The translations under genes were made by a program, and so were the position numbers. 64,000 bases of DNA from Azotimanducus sp965220185. GTDB taxonomy: Bacteria; Pseudomonadota; Gammaproteobacteria; Pseudomonadales; Azotimanducaceae. Location: contig OZ244807.1 of NCBI GenBank assembly GCA_965220185.1, positions 248,001 through 312,000 of the forward strand. Direction: 5' to 3'. Each line of letters begins with the position of its first letter. The first letter of the stretch is position 1. Shown piece by piece: positions 11,397 through 23,709 of this stretch. The notes beneath the pieces were generated by a model, which saw only the letters and a program-made list of their open reading frames with translations, made no database searches and was not told the DNA's origin.

Positions 11397-11599
11397 AAAG
11401 CCTGCGTCGGCCGCTTCGTTTTGTGGCGCGAGAAGGTCGGCGACATGGCAGCACACCCGCTTGGTACTTAATATCTTTGTGGCGCGTCTTCGTTGATCCG
11501 TTGACTCAAGCTGTCGGCTTGAAGGGATATATCGTTGCACAGATTCACCTTTTTCGTTTCGCTGATGTTTCCGGGGGGCAGCAGCTTGTTGGGCAACTT

Positions 11600-11767
11600 C
11601 TACCCAGCCACCCCGACCAACGCGAGTAAATCCTTCCGAATCAGCCGCCAATCCTGATCCAAGTTCAACGTGCAAACTCGAACTGGATGCCCATCGATCT
11701 TCGCCTTAAAGTCAACTTTCTCCCCAACCGCAGGGTAGAGCAGAATGCCTTCGGAATCCTCATAATC
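11600..11767 (-). pseudogene. Relic of mcrC, C-terminal fragment only
   Basis: The last about 55 codons of this minus-strand frame read EGILLYPAVGEKVDF, then KIDGHPVRVCTLNLDQDW and RLIRKDLLALVG. This matches, from memory, the C-terminus of E. coli McrC (GGLLIYPHVDT..., GLCTVNLGQEWPCIHQELL). McrC is the nuclease partner of the McrB GTPase in 5-methylcytosine-dependent restriction. The N-terminal three quarters, including the catalytic core, are gone. The 5' side is joined directly to a fragment of a zeta-toxin-like gene on the other strand, so this is a deletion remnant. Confidence 0.65.
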
Positions 11768-11957
11768 GCGATAGCGCATCACAAACATGTCCGACCAACC
11801 AGATTCACGTCCAGTTTTCACCATCGTGATGGGGTGCAACGGTGTCGGCAAGAGCGCATGGAAGCGGCACAACTAAGAGCAGCTATCTGAACAGTACTTC
11901 GATCAAGATTCCATTGCTGGCGGCATCGGCGATTGGAATAGCGAAAACGCCCGACAG
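11768..11957 (+). pseudogene. Truncated duplicate of the zeta-toxin-like gene at 12824
   Basis: This stretch is a diverged copy of 12806-12994. It has the same ATG context (11787), the same ATCGTGATGGG-TGCAA-GGTGTCGGCAA P-loop coding stretch, and the same GATCAAGATTCCAT and GGCGATTGGAATAGCGA segments. A TAC-to-TAA change after GCGGCACAAC stops translation shortly after the P-loop, and homology ends near 11957. It is therefore dead. The copy order suggests a duplication or recombination that left the vapBC-type pair between the two copies. From 11958 to 12097 nothing convincing was found. Confidence 0.75.
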
Positions 11958-12097
11958 AACACTAGTTTCACCAAGCGTTGCATTGAAAGGTTGAATGTGG
12001 GTTTCAATATCAGCCATTGACAAGGCCCGCATTTGCATTACCGGATTAATAAACACATAATCGGTCCTGTTCACTTTTGCGTAGGGCAAGTCATACT

Positions 12098-12355
12098 ATG
12101 GGCATCAAATCAAGGATAACCTCGCAAGGACAAATCTCGATTCCTGTGAGCATTCGAAGAAGATTAGGGCTGCGTCCGGGGTCGAAAATTGAATGGGTTC
12201 AGCGCGGCAACGAGGCGAGCATTCGGCGTGCGTCGAAATACACATCGCAAGAAATTCACGACGCGCTGTTCGACGCACCTGCTACCGCACGCAGTGTCGA
12301 ACAAATGGACGATGGCATACGGACACACTTGTTGAAGAAGCATGCGCGCAGTTGA
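12098..12355 (+). CDS. AbrB/SpoVT-type antitoxin (VapB-like)
   Basis: The 85-residue product starts MGIKSRITSQGQISIPVSIR and continues RRRLGLRPGSKIEW, the swapped-hairpin AbrB DNA-binding fold found in VapB/MazE-like antitoxins ('G.itiP..iR..Lgl.pGd...w'). The C-terminal half should wrap the toxin. The start is ATG 12098, the first codon consistent with the fold. The gene overlaps the PIN-domain toxin gene by 14 nt, the usual antitoxin-first layout. Antitoxins of this type typically repress their own promoter, which would lie in 12000-12097. Confidence 0.88.
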   Translation: MGIKSRITSQGQISIPVSIRRRLGLRPGSKIEWVQRGNEASIRRASKYTSQEIHDALFDAPATARSVEQMDDGIRTHLLKKHARS

Positions 12356-12722
12356 CACGAATATCCTCGTCAGGTTAATTGTTCGAGATGATGTGAGTCA
12401 AACTGACCGTGCTGAAGCCTTTGTGTCGGCAAGTGCCTGGGTTTCGCACCTTGTCCTTGCGGAAACAGTTTGGGTTCTGCAATCTGCTTATGGCCTGAAC
12501 GCTGAGAAGATTGCGGTCGCAATAGGCATGTTGCTTGAACATGACAAGCTCGCTCTGCAAGATGAAGACATTGTTCGGGCGGCTCTCAATGATTTTATGC
12601 AATGGAATGACATCGGATTTGCGGACTGCCTCATTGTCAGGATTGCTGACGCAATGGGCCATCGTCCATTGGGGACGTTCGACAAAGCACTATCGCGGCT
12701 GAAAAATGTTCATAAGCTATGA
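12342..12722 (+). CDS. PIN-domain toxin ribonuclease (VapC-like)
   Basis: VapC toxins are Mg2+-dependent RNases that cut specific tRNA or rRNA sites. This 126-residue protein keeps all PIN acidic residues: D5 in VDTNI, E41 in LAETVW, D95 in GFADCLI and D114 in GTFDKALSR. Its translation is coupled to the preceding AbrB-type antitoxin by a 14-nt overlap. The pair sits between a dead and a live copy of a zeta-like gene, in a zone rich in relics, as expected for a mobile addiction module. Confidence 0.9.
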   Translation: MRAVDTNILVRLIVRDDVSQTDRAEAFVSASAWVSHLVLAETVWVLQSAYGLNAEKIAVAIGMLLEHDKLALQDEDIVRAALNDFMQWNDIGFADCLIVRIADAMGHRPLGTFDKALSRLKNVHKL

Positions 12723-12823
12723 AGTTGGTTTAGGTTGAGACTGTCACGGATCCAGATTTTCCGACTCGCATACCGAATGCCATACAATCACAACCCTCAA
12801 GGCCGCAATAGCGCACCAAGAAC

Positions 12824-13504
12824 ATGTCCGATCAACCAGATTCACGTCCGGTGTTCACCATCGTGATGGGATGCAATGGTGTCGGCAAAAGTGCATGGAA
12901 GCGGCACAACTACGACCAGCTGCCTGAACACTATTTCGATCAAGATTCCATCGCCGGCGGCATTGGCGATTGGAATAGCGAGAGCGCTCGACTGCGCACC
13001 CGGACTTTTGTTGATGACGAAATCCTAGCGGCTATCGAAAATAGAGCGAGCTATGGCATAGAAAGCACCTACTCCGGCAGCCCGGGGGTGGAGCGTGTTC
13101 GCCAAGCCATTGATGCAGGTTATCGGGTTGAGGGCATATATCTTGGAACGGATTCACCAGAAATCAATGTAGAGCGAATCGATCAGCGTGTGCTTCTTGG
13201 CACTGGGCACAGGGTTGATCAGAAGCGCATACCGGAACGCTATAGGTACTCTCTATCCAACTTACGCCGCACGGCCGCGGAGTTTGATCAGCTCGCGGTG
13301 ATGGACAATTCGACGCACGACCCCTTGGGCATCCCAGAGCCTGTCGAACAGTGCTTCCTTGAGCGTGGTGAAATCGTCAGGAGGGTTTCTGACCGCGAGA
13401 TGCAGCCGTGGTGCAAGAACTGGCTCGACGGGCTTCAGCAGTCGCTCGACTCAAAACGTCGGCTTGAACAGAAGCGGATGAAGGGCAGGGCGACTTCACT
13501 GTAA
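12824..13504 (+). CDS. Zeta-toxin-like P-loop kinase family protein
   Basis: A 226-residue P-loop protein with Walker A GCNGVGKS at 16-23, then FDQDSIAGGIGDWN and an ESTYSG segment around 80-85. This pattern resembles zeta-toxin and related small-molecule kinase families. Zeta toxins phosphorylate UDP-N-acetylglucosamine to poison cell-wall synthesis. No epsilon-type antitoxin gene is adjacent, so it may be an orphan, or its partner may be the nearby AbrB-type protein (unlikely). A broken copy lies at 11768-11957. The 131-bp repeat array starts 17 bp after its stop. Family level is fairly sure, toxicity is not. Confidence 0.75.
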   Translation: MSDQPDSRPVFTIVMGCNGVGKSAWKRHNYDQLPEHYFDQDSIAGGIGDWNSESARLRTRTFVDDEILAAIENRASYGIESTYSGSPGVERVRQAIDAGYRVEGIYLGTDSPEINVERIDQRVLLGTGHRVDQKRIPERYRYSLSNLRRTAAEFDQLAVMDNSTHDPLGIPEPVEQCFLERGEIVRRVSDREMQPWCKNWLDGLQQSLDSKRRLEQKRMKGRATSL

Positions 13505-13521
13505 CGGATGTCTTTGAAGTT

Positions 13522-14221
13522 CCGCTAACGCCTCGCAAAGCTGTGCTTTGCGTCGTGCTTCGCACGGCATTCCTTCGAACTCCCGTACTCGCTGGCGTCC
13601 TGCCATGGACTCTTTGCTTCGCCGCAGCCCCAGGGCTGCCTTCCTTGGCAGCCCGCTAACGCCTCGCAAAGCAGTGCTTTGCGTCGTGCTTCGCACGGCA
13701 TTCCTTCGAACTCCCGTACTCGCTGGCGTCCTGCCATGGACTCTTTGCTTCGCCGCAGCCCCAGGGCTGCCTTCCTTGGCAGCCCGCTAACGCCTCGCAA
13801 AGCAGTGCTTTGCGTCGTGCTTCGCACGGCATTCCTTCGAACTCCCGTACTCGCTGGCGTCCTGCCATGGACTCTTTGCTTCGCCGCAGCCCCAGGGCTG
13901 CCTTCCTTGGCAGCCCGCTAACGCCTCGCAAAGCAGTGCTTTGCGTCGTGCTTCGCACGGCATTCCTTCGAACTCCCGTACTCGCTGGCGTCCTGCCATG
14001 GACTCTTTGCTTCGCCGCAGCCCCAGGGCTGCCTTCCTTGGCAGCCCGCTAACGCCTCGCAAAGCAGTGCTTTGCGTCGTGCTTCGCACGGCATTCCTTC
14101 GAACTCCCGTACTCGCTGGCGTCCTGCCATGGACTCTTTGCTTCGCCGCAGCCCCAGGGCTGCCTTCCTTGGCAGCCCGCTAACGCCTCGCAAAGCAGTG
14201 CTTTGCGTCGTGCTTCGCACG
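13522..14221. repeat. Tandem array of a 131-bp hairpin-rich repeat (5.3 copies)
   Basis: Units begin CCGCTAACGCCTCGCAAAG at 13522, 13653, 13784, 13915, 14046 and 14177; the last is cut after about 45 bp. The copies are almost identical, and the first differs at one base (GCTGTG versus GCAGTG). Each unit has several perfect inverted repeats: GCAAAGCA/TGCTTTGC, CGTGC-TTC-GCACG, GCAGCCC-CA-GGGCTGC and GGCTGCC-TTCCTT-GGCAGCC. The array ends beside GGCGTTAGC, the inverse of its own start, which contains the stop codon of the SDR gene. Apparent ORFs inside (80 and 100 codons) are by-products of the period. This is not a CRISPR array: there are no spacers. Confidence 0.95.
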
Positions 14222-14228
14222 ACCGGCG

Positions 14229-15002
14229 TTAGCCCATTCGCATCCCCCCTGAAATGGTGATGGTTTGACCGGTCATGCCGTTGGATTCTTGGCTTCCCAA
14301 GTAGACGGCGAGGTGGGCGACTTCTTCTAAGGTGACGAGGCGGCCCATCGGCACCCTTGAGATCACCGCTTTCTGCACCTGTTCTTTCCTCGTGCCGTAT
14401 GACGCGGCGAGTTTTTCAAGATCAAACATGCCACCTTCCACGATCCCCGGACACACGGCATTGACATTGATGCCCTTGTCCGCGAATTCGAGCGCGGCGC
14501 ATCTCGTCAAGCCCACCACCGCATGCTTGGACATGTTGTAGATGGCCTGATTGGGACTTTCCCACTTGCCTGCGGTTGATGCAATGTTGACGATCTTGCC
14601 TGCGCCTTTTGGCAACATGTGACGGATGGCTAGCTGCGTCAGTTGAAACACCGTGTAAACATTGACTTTCATGATGCGGTCGAGATCATCGAGCGAGTAG
14701 TCGAGCACAGGTTTCGGGATGTGGATGCCAGCATTGTTCACGAGAATATCGAGTCCGCCGCGCCACGCGAGCGCGTCCTTGAACATCGCCTCCAAGCTGC
14801 TTGGGTCGCTTACATCCGCGACATGGCAATGCGCGTGAGCACCGTAGCCGACAACAAGTTCGCGAGTTTCTTCGAGCTTCTCAAGGTTGGTGGCGGTGAG
14901 AAAGACATTGGCGCCTTCAGCGGCGTAGCGCTCTGCGATTGCGCGACCTATGCCGCGACTCGCGCCGGTGATCAGTGCAGTCCGATCAGCGAGCCGGCCC
15001 AT
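14229..15002 (-). CDS. Short-chain dehydrogenase/reductase (SDR family)
   Basis: A 257-residue classical SDR: an NAD(P)-dependent oxidoreductase with TGASRGIG at about 12-19, the DVSD cofactor patch, NNAG at about 89-92, catalytic Ser in NIAST, and YNMSK (Tyr-x3-Lys). The substrate cannot be told; FabG-like acyl and sugar-alcohol dehydrogenases look alike. Start MGRLADRTALITG at 15002 is used because the Rossmann fold begins there; an upstream extension would overlap atpC. It begins 13 bp after atpC and is probably read through from the ATP synthase operon. Its stop codon lies in a motif shared with the adjacent repeat array. Confidence 0.9.
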   Translation of the reverse strand: MGRLADRTALITGASRGIGRAIAERYAAEGANVFLTATNLEKLEETRELVVGYGAHAHCHVADVSDPSSLEAMFKDALAWRGGLDILVNNAGIHIPKPVLDYSLDDLDRIMKVNVYTVFQLTQLAIRHMLPKGAGKIVNIASTAGKWESPNQAIYNMSKHAVVGLTRCAALEFADKGINVNAVCPGIVEGGMFDLEKLAASYGTRKEQVQKAVISRVPMGRLVTLEEVAHLAVYLGSQESNGMTGQTITISGGMRMG

Positions 15003-15015
15003 GCCGAACGACCTG

Positions 15016-15441
15016 TTATCGATTCCTGCGCTTGCGCAGCTCATCGAGCGTGCGCATACGCGCAGCGGCTTCCGCAAGCTGCGCAGCAGCGGCCGAGAAT
15101 TCGAACTCGCCGCCCTCCCCGCCGAGCGCGGCTCTCGCTGCGCGCTCGGCCTCTTCCGCCGCCGTCTCGTCAAGGTCTTCGGCGCGGATAGCTGTGTCGA
15201 TCAAGGCGGTCACATGCCCCGGCTGCACTTCCAGAAATCCGCCCGATGCAAAGAACACTTCTTCCTCGCCTGATTCCATCTTCAAGCGCAAAGGGCCCGG
15301 GCGAATGCCGGTCATGAGCGGCGTGTGACCGGGCAGGATGCCAAGCTCGCCGAGCGAGCCCACAAGCGACACCATGCTCACCTGCCCCGAGAAGATCGAC
15401 TCCTCTGGAGTGACGATATCGCACTGCATGAGCGTTGCCAT
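15016..15441 (-). CDS. atpC: F1Fo ATP synthase epsilon subunit
   Basis: The epsilon subunit couples the rotor to F1 and can inhibit ATP hydrolysis. The product (141 residues) begins with [20 protein letters not shown], followed by [17 protein letters not shown], the beta-sandwich signature. An Ala/Glu/Arg-rich helical hairpin follows from about residue 90. It lies 2 nt after atpD as the last subunit gene of the operon. Confidence 0.97.
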   Translation of the reverse strand: MATLMQCDIVTPEESIFSGQVSMVSLVGSLGELGILPGHTPLMTGIRPGPLRLKMESGEEEVFFASGGFLEVQPGHVTALIDTAIRAEDLDETAAEEAERAARAALGGEGGEFEFSAAAAQLAEAAARMRTLDELRKRRNR

Positions 15442-15443
15442 TC

Positions 15444-17739
<2,296 letters not shown>

Positions 17740-17772
17740 GGGCGGTACGCCGTACGAACTTTATGCCTAGTA

Positions 17773-19326
<1,554 letters not shown>

Positions 19327-19356
19327 TTGTCTATTTCTCCCTGAGTTTTGTATGTT

Positions 19357-19929
19357 CTATGCGGCCCGTCTGTGAAGGCTGTCCTTGAGCTTCATCAAAC
19401 GTCCGCGCAGGCTGCCGTCAATGACCTGATCGCCATATCGGACAACGGCACCGCCGATAAGCGATGCATCTGTCTGTTCGTGAATTTCGACTTCACCACC
19501 GAGGCGTTGTCCAATCCGTTCGCCTATCTTTTCGCGCTGCGCATCCTCAAGCGCGTATGCCGTCGTCACAAATACTTGGTGACGCTTCTCGGCCGCTTTT
19601 TTTAGCCGCTGAAACTCGTCGCTGACCTCAACAAGGATATCGAGGCGTTTGTTCATCGCAAGCAAGAGCACGAAATTGCGCAGCGCCGGTACGGAAGACT
19701 CGGCAGCAAAATTGGCCTCAATGAGTTCGAACAGGTGGTGTGCCTTAACTTCTCCGGAGAGCACCGGGTCTGCGAGCATGTGTTCGACCTGCGGGTGATT
19801 GGAGGCGCGCGCGAGAAAGTCTAGCCACGCTTGCCAGGTATTCATTGCCTGTTCCGGCGCCTGTTCTCGCATTGCGAGCTCAAACAGTGCGGCGGCGTAT
19901 GGCCTTGCGATTGTCCGCTTCTGCGCCAT
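19357..19929 (-). CDS. atpH: F1Fo ATP synthase delta subunit
   Basis: Delta links the top of F1 to the peripheral b stalk. The product (190 residues) starts with IARPYAAALFELAMREQ, the conserved N-terminal helix pair. It ends with the IGGAVVRYGDQVIDGSLRGRL motif of the OSCP/delta C-terminal domain. It lies 6 nt after atpF and 30 nt before atpA. Confidence 0.96.
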   Translation of the reverse strand: MAQKRTIARPYAAALFELAMREQAPEQAMNTWQAWLDFLARASNHPQVEHMLADPVLSGEVKAHHLFELIEANFAAESSVPALRNFVLLLAMNKRLDILVEVSDEFQRLKKAAEKRHQVFVTTAYALEDAQREKIGERIGQRLGGEVEIHEQTDASLIGGAVVRYGDQVIDGSLRGRLMKLKDSLHRRAA

Positions 19930-19935
19930 CGGCGA

Positions 19936-20406
19936 TTACAGTTCCTTAACCAGATCGTCGAGCAAGCGATCATGCGCCTTGCGGTCAACGCGCTCTCCAA
20001 GAACTCGCTCGGTGCCGAGAATGGTGAGTTCGGCGAGACGCGCGCGCAGCGCTTCCTTCGCGCGGTTGGCTTCCTGTTCGACTTCGACCTGCGCGGTTTG
20101 CTTGACGCGCTCGCCCTCTTCCTCGGCTCGGAGGCGCGCTTCTTCAATCATTTGATTGCCGCGTGCCCGTGCGCGTTCAAGAATGTCCTTGGATTCCGCT
20201 CGCGCGGTCTCAAGTTCGCGCGCCGCCGCCTCGCCTGCTTCGGCGAGCTTCTGCTCGGATTGCTCAGCCGCCTCAAGCCCTTTGGCGATATTCTCGACGC
20301 GGGTGCTCATGGCCTCGCGAATCGGCGGCCAGATGAATCGCCAGCAGAACCAGACAAAGGCCGCAAACGCGATCATTTGCAGGAAAAGCGTGAGATTGAT
20401 GTTCAT
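19936..20406 (-). CDS. atpF: F1Fo ATP synthase b subunit
   Basis: The b subunit forms the peripheral stalk as a dimer. Here [29 protein letters not shown] is the single membrane helix with the conserved 'W.....P.' exit. It is followed by a long Ala/Glu/Arg helix that includes the family motif of charged repeats. The length of 156 residues is that of E. coli b. It sits between atpE and atpH. Confidence 0.96.
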   Translation of the reverse strand: MNINLTLFLQMIAFAAFVWFCWRFIWPPIREAMSTRVENIAKGLEAAEQSEQKLAEAGEAAARELETARAESKDILERARARGNQMIEEARLRAEEEGERVKQTAQVEVEQEANRAKEALRARLAELTILGTERVLGERVDRKAHDRLLDDLVKEL

Positions 20407-20436
20407 CGTCTTGCGCCTCCTCGGAAGCCGCTACGC

Positions 20437-20694
<258 letters not shown>

Positions 20695-20706
20695 TCAAAA
20701 AGGGTG

Positions 20707-21576
<870 letters not shown>

Positions 21577-21618
21577 TTATGTGTGCTGTGCGTCGTTGTG
21601 CTCGTGCTGCTGTCATGG

Positions 21619-21999
21619 TTATTCGTTGTGAACTTGGCCAATCAGCGACACCAGAACATGGATAAGCGCGAGCGCGACCACACAGCCAAAGAATCCAATT
21701 GGATTCAGCGCCTCATAGCCAGCTATCACCACGCCCATCAGTATCAGGGTCGCGAGCAGGCGCACCACCGCCTGCACCATGTGCGCCCGAGCGATTTGGC
21801 TCGGTTCGGGCACAAGCGCCTCGCCTTCCACCTCAGACTTGAATGAACGAGCAATCTGCCGCACAAACCAAGCGTTTGGCACAAGCACCACGACCCCGCC
21901 CAAAAGCACTGACAAGCCAAGCGAGAGGTCGAAGAATCCCAGAAGGAGAGACGCTGCCGCGCATCCCACCGCCTGCACAAACAATATCCTTGACGGCAA
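21619..21999 (-). CDS. atpI: ATP synthase assembly protein I
   Basis: AtpI is a small membrane protein that helps assemble the c ring and opens many atp operons. This 126-residue protein has four hydrophobic segments, with LGGVVVLVPNAWFVRQIA and the basic/acidic linker before helix 3, as in gammaproteobacterial AtpI. The start appears to be TTG 21999; a later GTG is possible. The 187-nt gap to the divergent gene at 22187 should carry the atp promoter, which I could not pin down. Confidence 0.85.
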   Translation of the reverse strand: MPSRILFVQAVGCAAASLLLGFFDLSLGLSVLLGGVVVLVPNAWFVRQIARSFKSEVEGEALVPEPSQIARAHMVQAVVRLLATLILMGVVIAGYEALNPIGFFGCVVALALIHVLVSLIGQVHNE

Positions 22000-22186
22000 T
22001 TGCGAGGCACGCGACGAAAAGCAGGCGCATTATAGTGGCGTTGTGGGGTGTGGTTCAAATGCGGCGAAATGCCCGCCGGACAAGCAACCCTCCGAGAGAT
22101 GATTTTTCTTTTTGCCGTATCCTGTTGCCTTCCTTACTCTCTCTTCCTCCAAGTAAAGGTGGTCAGCTCCTTGCCGACAAGCGCTC

Positions 22187-22621
22187 ATGACAATTCTGCA
22201 ATACGACGAGAATGGCTGCCTCTTGCCCGGAGAGCACGAAATGACGTGGCGTGAGTTTGAGAACGCGTTTGCTTACAATGCGTCGCGCAAGCAACTGTTC
22301 TCTCAGCTCATGTCATTTGTTGAGTTGTATTGCAAGGAGTGCAGATTTGTCGCAACCATAGGCGGTAGCTACGTGACCAACAAGGAACAACCGAAAGATA
22401 TGGATGTAGCATTCAACTTCAGCCTTGAGAAGCCTAGCCTTTACGAGCGAAACCAGGCCCAGAAAATCATAGACGACCGGGAACGAATCAAACGCGAATA
22501 TGGCCTCGACGCTTTCTTTGGAGTAGCATGGAAAGCGAGGTTTCAAAGGCTTCGGCCATTGGTCATGAACCTACAGGCCATGCCTTCCAACCATAAAGGA
22601 ACAGTGAAGATAGAGTTGTGA
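22187..22621 (+). CDS. Small nucleotidyltransferase-like protein (DUF6932-like)
   Basis: A 144-residue protein of uncertain family. GGSYVTNKEQPKDMDVAF (about residues 58-75) has the G-S...D-x-D spacing of the minimal nucleotidyltransferase fold, and resembles DUF6932-type proteins ('GSFVT.K..P.DID'). A second acidic patch, GLDAFFGV, follows at about 110-117. It overlaps the next gene by GTGA, so the two are translationally coupled. By analogy with MNT-containing toxin-antitoxin pairs it may modify or guard its partner; this is inference. Confidence 0.6.
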   Translation: MTILQYDENGCLLPGEHEMTWREFENAFAYNASRKQLFSQLMSFVELYCKECRFVATIGGSYVTNKEQPKDMDVAFNFSLEKPSLYERNQAQKIIDDRERIKREYGLDAFFGVAWKARFQRLRPLVMNLQAMPSNHKGTVKIEL

Positions 22622-23619
22622 CGACTTGGACTCAAAACCTAGAAGAAACCGTCGACTTTTTTTTGGATGGTCTAGTCGACCTGCACCGAGAGCACGATCC
22701 CGACTCGGCGTTTTATGCGAGCCTGGCCAATAGCTACAAAAAGGAGATTCACAAACTGTATCGAGAGGATTTGGCTGTCGCAAATCTCTTGGACACGTCG
22801 CATTTGGTCGCGCACTACTCTAGCGAATCGGAGCTGAATCCAACGTTCTCGCTCGTGTCCAATCTTTGCGGCAATCTGCACGGGGCCATTACCAACATCG
22901 CGGAGTCAATCTTCCATCTGCGCTCAGCCTCTGCAGAAAAAGTGAAGTGGCCAACAGAGCTGACTCCCCAATTGTCAGGCATGGTGCCGGGCAGCCTCGT
23001 TCTCGGGGTGCGCATCGGCACGGGGGAGATCATTCAGCAAGATTTATTTGCTGATGAATTGCAGCTCATGGTCGATGATGTCGAATCCGCGTTAGATGGG
23101 GTCTCTCGAATCAGCGAGCACCTACAGGGTGGGGAGCTTTCGCCTAGCTTTAAGAATGAGTATCAGGATCCCGCAACGCGTGACATCATCCTTGCCGCTG
23201 CAGCGAAACTCTCCCCGACCTCCCAAGGAGTCATTCAACGGGTGTTCTTCCAGCGAAGGAACGACACTAGCCAAAGTCAAATCCCCCTGACCAAAGGATC
23301 GCGCAAGATCTTGCGCCACGAACTGCGCCGTCCAGAGAAACAAGCAAAACAGGGATCGTTTTCAGGTTTGGTGCGAGCAATTGATCTCGACGCAAATAGG
23401 TTCGTGTTACGTCGGGTTTCGGAATGGGGATCTATCCGATGTGTTTTTCGCCCATCTTCTGAACGGAAGGCGGCGACGCTAGGAAACATGCTGAATGCGA
23501 GCGTAAAAGTTTCGGGGGCTTATGAATCGGTGCCCGGCAACGACGCACCGAGACTCATGCATGTGCATGAAATTGACATCATCACTCCGGCGGCCGAGCA
23601 AAACGAACTCGACCTATAG
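22618..23619 (+). CDS. Unrecognised protein, partner of the nucleotidyltransferase-like gene
   Basis: A 333-residue protein I do not recognise. The start is a GTG that overlaps the stop of the upstream gene. The N-terminal about 200 residues look helical and hydrophilic. A basic stretch follows (KGSRKILRHELRRPEKQ, about 222-238). The last about 90 residues alternate short strands with glycines (GLVRAIDLDANRFVLR, ASVKVSGAYES, HEIDII), suggesting a small beta-barrel. There are no membrane segments. An R-x4-H (RKILRH) is present but without other HEPN context. It converges with the restriction-modification gene 90 nt away, which makes a defence role conceivable. Confidence 0.55.
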   Translation: MTTWTQNLEETVDFFLDGLVDLHREHDPDSAFYASLANSYKKEIHKLYREDLAVANLLDTSHLVAHYSSESELNPTFSLVSNLCGNLHGAITNIAESIFHLRSASAEKVKWPTELTPQLSGMVPGSLVLGVRIGTGEIIQQDLFADELQLMVDDVESALDGVSRISEHLQGGELSPSFKNEYQDPATRDIILAAAAKLSPTSQGVIQRVFFQRRNDTSQSQIPLTKGSRKILRHELRRPEKQAKQGSFSGLVRAIDLDANRFVLRRVSEWGSIRCVFRPSSERKAATLGNMLNASVKVSGAYESVPGNDAPRLMHVHEIDIITPAAEQNELDL

Positions 23620-23709
23620 AATCCAAATCGTCACCCCTAATTTGCTGCGGGCCGAGCGCCTTGGATCATGGTTGCTCAACATCAGCCGCCCACTTGCGCT
23701 ACATCCACC

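Noticed and set aside
11883..12089. Small minus-strand protein upstream of the vapBC-type pair
   Set aside because: Part of it is antisense to the zeta-like relic. The rest resembles nothing I recognise and has no ribosome-binding site.
13522..14221. CRISPR array
   Set aside because: The 131-bp units are contiguous and nearly identical, with no variable spacers, so this is a plain tandem repeat.
14177..14234. Integron attC site at the end of the repeat array (GCTAACGCC...GGCGTTAGC)
   Set aside because: The inverted ends miss the RYYYAAC/GTTRRRY consensus, one base falls in the SDR stop codon, and no integron integrase is present.
13522..14260. Overlapping 80- and 100-codon reading frames in the repeats as genes
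   Set aside because: They recur with the repeat period on both strands, overlap each other and lack ribosome-binding sites.
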